Shown here: positions 60,575-64,000 of the stretch, one piece after another
Layout: each line of letters begins with the position of its first letter
Numbering within the stretch: position 1 is the stretch's first letter
NCBI RefSeq assembly: GCF_002224245.2
Contig: NZ_NKHK02000009.1
Location: forward strand, 1 to 64,000
Source of the DNA: Moraxella sp. VT-16-12
GTDB taxonomy: Bacteria; Pseudomonadota; Gammaproteobacteria; Pseudomonadales; Moraxellaceae
Length of the DNA stretch: 64,000 nt
Direction: 5' to 3'
Notes under the pieces: generated by a model
Seen by the model: only the letters and a program-made list of their open reading frames with translations
Databases searched by the model: none
What the model was told of the DNA's origin: nothing
Position numbers and translations under genes: made by a program

Positions 60575-61702
60575 ATGCCAAGACATTTTTTGTCAGTATG
60601 GGGTTTGATACTATCGTCAATTGTCAGTCTGTGTGCCTGCCGTCAAGATTTAACCACACAACATACCGAGCCTAACAGCATTTTTCATGAACGAAAAATT
60701 ACCATGCCAACCGCCCAAGATGATGCAAAAATCGCCATCAATGCTCAAACTGTCGTCCTGACCAAAGCTCACCTAAGTGATGTGCATACCGAGCTGTATC
60801 AGCCCAGTTTTCGCCTAGAAGGTATTATCGCTCCCATAACGACCAGTAAAGTTTATCTGCCAAATAATGCCAGTTTGTACAGCTTATCAGTACGTCTTGG
60901 TGATAAAGTTACCCAACATACTGCCATTGCTCATATTAATGAGCAGATATTTGAGCTGGTGCATGAACCAGCAGACAAGTCCAAAGTGTTTAACGATGAG
61001 CTGCCTTTGTTTGATGATGAACCAAGCGATGACAGCCCCACCATACAACCTCTCACCAAAATTACTGCAATAAACGCTCCCATTTCTGGCAAAATTGAAG
61101 AAATTTTTATTCATGACACAACAACAATCCACCCAAAAGGCACCGCCTTGATGGTCATCAGCGATGATAAGCACTTAAAATTTATCAGTTTATTGCCAAA
61201 AAAATACAAAGAATATCTTGGCGTGGGCAAAGCGGTCAATTTTAGCACCAATGCTGGTCAAAGTTTTGTCGGTCAAATCGCCAAAATTCAGCACACCCCA
61301 AAAGACCCTGATAACTTAGAAGTTCATGTTCATATCAGCCCTGATGAAACCAAACAATTAGATTTGAAAATTGGCAATTGGGTGAGCGGTCATATCAATT
61401 ATGGACAGATGAGTGTAGGAGCATTGGCGCCTGGTTTTGCCATTTTTGATGATGAGCTTAACCATATGGATTTATCCGCCCTAAACGAACCACCACACAA
61501 ACCTGCCACGCCCATTCATGCCAATTTGTGGCTCATCGGTCAAGATGAAACCATCAGACTGACCGCCACCGAAGTCATAGAATACCGCCCAAATAGCGGT
61601 CAATATTTGGTGGCAGGTGTTCCGCCTGAAAAGCTGATTTGTCTGGCACGCTTACCCAAAGAAAGTTCTGGCAAGCAAGTTAGGCTAGACTGGTCATTTT
61701 GA
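60575..61702 (+). CDS. HlyD/MFP-type lipoprotein adaptor without adjacent pump
   Basis: 375 residues. The signal sequence ends SLCAC, a lipobox with cysteine near residue 22. A lipoyl half-motif (NNASLYSLSVRLGDKV) and a second one (INAPISGKIEEIFIHDTTTI) are separated by an acidic insert (DELPLFDDEPSDDSPT) instead of the usual coiled-coil hairpin. A beta-barrel follows. This is the layout of membrane-fusion proteins, but no RND, ABC or MFS transporter gene is adjacent. It is divergent from pilG and upstream of a two-component pair. Function unknown. Confidence 0.75.
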   Translation: MPRHFLSVWGLILSSIVSLCACRQDLTTQHTEPNSIFHERKITMPTAQDDAKIAINAQTVVLTKAHLSDVHTELYQPSFRLEGIIAPITTSKVYLPNNASLYSLSVRLGDKVTQHTAIAHINEQIFELVHEPADKSKVFNDELPLFDDEPSDDSPTIQPLTKITAINAPISGKIEEIFIHDTTTIHPKGTALMVISDDKHLKFISLLPKKYKEYLGVGKAVNFSTNAGQSFVGQIAKIQHTPKDPDNLEVHVHISPDETKQLDLKIGNWVSGHINYGQMSVGALAPGFAIFDDELNHMDLSALNEPPHKPATPIHANLWLIGQDETIRLTATEVIEYRPNSGQYLVAGVPPEKLICLARLPKESSGKQVRLDWSF

Positions 61703-61791
61703 TTTGTGCAACATTTTTTACATTTTTTGCATAAATTGGCGAACAATGGCGAGAAATCTTGGGGTTTTTTATGTTTCATAACAAATTAGCA

Positions 61792-61852
61792 CTTGTCAAG
61801 CAGGTTAATTCTTGGCAAGATATAGCAGTTTTATTTATCTTTAACATATAAT
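61792..61852 (+). promoter_or_regulatory. Direct repeats and -10 element upstream of the response regulator gene
   Basis: CTTGTCAAG (61792-61800) and CTTGGCAAG (61811-61819) are 9-base repeats, 8 of 9 identical, with a 19-bp period. A TATAAT lies at 61847-61852 with no good -35. This spacing fits an OmpR-type regulator acting just upstream of -35, possibly autoregulation; inferred. Confidence 0.4.
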
Positions 61853-61870
61853 TTTTAACAAGGCATTACC

Positions 61871-62593
61871 ATGAGCAAACAAATCCTACTAATAGAAGAC
61901 GACCCAGATTTGGCAGAACTTATCAGCGACTACCTGTCCATGAACTATTATGAAGTTCACCACGCCCCCACCGCCCAAGAAGGGCTTGATATTTTGGATG
62001 CCAAGGAGCGAGACATCAACCTTGTTGTGCTTGACCTAATGCTGCCTGACATGGATGGCATGCAGGTTTGTCAGCGAGTGCGTGGCTCAAAAAACAACCA
62101 AATCAATAAAGTGCCAATCGTCATGCTCACCGCCAAAGGCGACACCACCGACCGTGTGCTTGGGCTAGAAATGGGAGCCGATGACTATATTTCTAAGCCT
62201 TTTGAGCCCAGAGAGTTGCTGGCTCGTATTCGTGCCGTACTACGCCGTCATGAAACCCCCAACCAAGCCGATATTAACTCAGGTAGCCTGACCTTTGGAC
62301 GTTTGACGGTATTTCCTGACAGTCATGAAGTTACCATTGATGACAAAATTGTCCGCCTGACCACCCACCAATTTCAGCTATTACACTATTTTGCCACCCA
62401 CGCAGGCAAAGTGCTAAATCGTGAACAACTGTGGCAAGCCATGCCCAATGATGACAGCTCTGAAAACATTGACCGTGCGATTGATGTTCATATCTCTCGC
62501 CTTAGAGCACTGATTGAAGACAATCCCCGTCAGCCCAAACGCATTATTACTGTGCGTGGCGTGGGCTATCAGTTCGCCACTGACCAAGTGTAA
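61871..62593 (+). CDS. OmpR-family response regulator
   Basis: 240 residues. Receiver: LLIEDDPDLAELI, phospho-aspartate in VVLDLMLPDMDGMQV, MLTAKGD and ADDYISKPFEPRELLARI. The C-terminal winged helix runs from about 130 to the end (LTTHQFQLLHYFATHAGKVLN, ENIDRAIDVHISRLRALIEDNP, RGVGYQF). It is followed by a sensor kinase gene 62 bp away, but a terminator-like hairpin sits between. I cannot assign it to a named pair. Confidence 0.93.
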   Translation: MSKQILLIEDDPDLAELISDYLSMNYYEVHHAPTAQEGLDILDAKERDINLVVLDLMLPDMDGMQVCQRVRGSKNNQINKVPIVMLTAKGDTTDRVLGLEMGADDYISKPFEPRELLARIRAVLRRHETPNQADINSGSLTFGRLTVFPDSHEVTIDDKIVRLTTHQFQLLHYFATHAGKVLNREQLWQAMPNDDSSENIDRAIDVHISRLRALIEDNPRQPKRIITVRGVGYQFATDQV

Positions 62594-62599
62594 CCCCAA

Positions 62600-62633
62600 A
62601 AACCATCAGTTTGCCCATTCTGGTGGTTTTTTT
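62600..62633 (+). terminator. Terminator-like hairpin between response regulator and kinase
   Basis: AAACCATCAG and CTGGTGGTTT form a 10-bp stem with one G-T wobble and a 10-base loop, followed by a T-run (62627-62633). It could reduce readthrough into the kinase gene. Confidence 0.6.
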
Positions 62634-62655
62634 ATTCTTAAATTTTGGATAATCC

Positions 62656-64000
62656 ATGACCACCCAAGAAAAAGACACCCAAACAGATTTTGGGCTACAT
62701 TCGGTTTTTGCCAGACTGTTTATCAGTGTATTTTTAGCACTCATCGTCTTTGCGGTGGCGATGGTTTTGCTTGCTCAGCTTACCCACAATAACTCTGACA
62801 GTATGCGTTCTAAGGTCATCGCAGGGCAAATTTTAAGTCAAATTGACCCTTTACTCATGGAAGTGGATAAGCTCAATCAAGAAAACAGGCGAGTTCAATC
62901 ACGCTTTGTGCTTGCCATTATTAAAAAAAGCTTTGACATCATGGACGACAGTCTCAATGCCAAAATCGGTCTATACAACCAACACCACCACTTGATTATC
63001 CAAACCGAAGATTCCAACTTGCCTGCCGAAGTCCGACCAGAAGACTCTTGGTCCTTTAACACCTTTTCTAAACTGATGGGTGATAACCCACCCCATGTTA
63101 CCATCAAAAGCGTAACAGGATACACACTTTGGTATGAAAACCGCAATCCACCAAAAGAGTCGCCCCTGCTTGCCGTGTTCAACCTTTTTACAGGAACGAT
63201 TTTACTCTTAACCATCATGTCAGCAGTACTGTGGCGAATCGCTCATTCTATCACTTGGCGGATAAACCAAATGAGCCGTCAGATGGCAAAACTTGGTGAT
63301 GGTGATTTTAGCGTGAGAGTCAGTGAACATGGGGATGATGAGATTGCCATGCTTGCTTATGGTTTTAACCAATCTGCCCAAAAAATAGAACAGCTCATCA
63401 ATGCCAATAATTTACTGCTTGCTCACGCCAGCCACGAATTTCGCACGCCCATCACTCGCATTCGCCTACAAATAGAGATGATGGATATGCTTGCTGGCAA
63501 GCTAGATGACGCAGATAAAGCCAAATTTGACAAAAGAGCTGCCGCCATCAATCGTGATTTAACTGGTTTAAACGACCTTGTGGAGAGTATTTTGCTTGTC
63601 AGCCGACTAGACGCAGGACACGCCCTACAAAATGCCGAGCAAGTGGATTTGTATGAGTTGGTGCATGGTGAATGTCAGCATTACTCCGATGCGACATTGT
63701 TTGCTTTGCCAGTTTGTATCACCGCCCAGCCCAAGCTATTAACCCATTTGGTGCGAAATTTATTAAATAATGCCATGATTCACGGCACACCGCCGATAGA
63801 AGTCTATCTGTATCACAGCATCAATCACAATGAAGCACGCATCATTCCCCAAACGCTTTTGGACATAGACAGCACCAATGACATAGCTGACGACAACCAA
63901 ACGGCGGATAAGCCCAATAACAGCTTTTTAAAACGCTTAACAGGCAAAGACAAAAACAAAGCCGCCACCGAGCCAAGCTATGCCGTGCTGGCAGTCATTG
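62656..64000 (+). CDS. Sensor histidine kinase, 3' end beyond the window
   Basis: An open frame from ATG 62656 to the window edge (448 codons). TM1 about 22-45, periplasmic region, TM2 about 175-195 (LFTGTILLLTIMSAVLW), HAMP, H-box LLAHASHEFRTPITRIRLQI (His near 260) and N-box LLNNAMIHG near 370. Between the N-box and the expected G-boxes there is a charged, low-complexity stretch of about 50 residues. It is the partner of the upstream OmpR-family regulator by position. The C-terminal ATPase boxes lie beyond the edge, so activity cannot be judged. Confidence 0.9.
   Translation, partial: MTTQEKDTQTDFGLHSVFARLFISVFLALIVFAVAMVLLAQLTHNNSDSMRSKVIAGQILSQIDPLLMEVDKLNQENRRVQSRFVLAIIKKSFDIMDDSLNAKIGLYNQHHHLIIQTEDSNLPAEVRPEDSWSFNTFSKLMGDNPPHVTIKSVTGYTLWYENRNPPKESPLLAVFNLFTGTILLLTIMSAVLWRIAHSITWRINQMSRQMAKLGDGDFSVRVSEHGDDEIAMLAYGFNQSAQKIEQLINANNLLLAHASHEFRTPITRIRLQIEMMDMLAGKLDDADKAKFDKRAAAINRDLTGLNDLVESILLVSRLDAGHALQNAEQVDLYELVHGECQHYSDATLFALPVCITAQPKLLTHLVRNLLNNAMIHGTPPIEVYLYHSINHNEARIIPQTLLDIDSTNDIADDNQTADKPNNSFLKRLTGKDKNKAATEPSYAVLAVI

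Overview
The window is a chromosomal segment of a gammaproteobacterium of the family Moraxellaceae, most likely a Moraxella or close relative. The evidence is indirect. There is a near-canonical Acinetobacter-type BfmR/BfmS pair, a Pil-Chp (twitching chemosensory) cluster with a giant ChpA, a zur-znuCB operon divergent from znuA, and AT-leaning intergenic DNA. Almost all genes are housekeeping genes, intact and tightly packed. I see no insertion sequence, prophage, CRISPR array or other recently acquired island.

Layout. 1-3.6 kb: str operon on the minus strand (rpsL, rpsG, fusA, start of tuf), with back-to-back promoters shared with nadD. 3.6-8.5 kb: nadD, rsfS, bioA-bioD, two unrelated Nudix hydrolases and rimI. 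8.5-12.9 kb: rnr, a short unrecognised reading frame, and uvrC. 13-15.2 kb: the rpsP-rimM-trmD-rplS ribosome operon. 15.4-19.5 kb: an EnvZ-like sensor kinase with no adjacent regulator, a 57-residue membrane protein, and bfmR-bfmS. 19.5-27.4 kb: the ATP synthase operon (atpI-B-E-F-H-A-G-lipoprotein-D-C), interrupted by a BamE-domain lipoprotein gene and carrying hairpins in several gene junctions. 27.5-30.6 kb: the zinc uptake regulon with two Zur-like operators. 30.6-39.8 kb: cpdA, dksA, gluQ, murD-ftsW, a PII gene, a DUF2147 protein, a secreted nuclease, mutY and ispA. 40-43.6 kb: tRNA-Phe, an alanine-rich lipoprotein with 11-residue repeats, rho, trxA and an RluA-type pseudouridine synthase. 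43.8-48 kb: hemC-hemD-hemX-like-thioesterase, and ribB with a degenerate RibA domain. 48.1-60.3 kb: pilG-pilH-pilI-pilJ-chpA-chpB-chpC without pilK. 60.5-64 kb: an orphan HlyD-like lipoprotein adaptor and a response regulator/sensor kinase pair cut by the window edge.

The genes form coherent modules: translation (str operon, rpsP operon, rsfS, rimI, gluQ), energy (ATP synthase, heme, riboflavin), zinc homeostasis, cell wall (murD, ftsW), and surface sensing and motility (Pil-Chp plus three two-component kinases). I found no convincing new defence or mobile system. The least explained items are the lipoprotein inside the atp operon, the LEA-like lipoprotein, ChpB without PilK, the seven-copy 12-bp repeat in chpA, the orphan adaptor next to a two-component pair, and the short frame after rnr.
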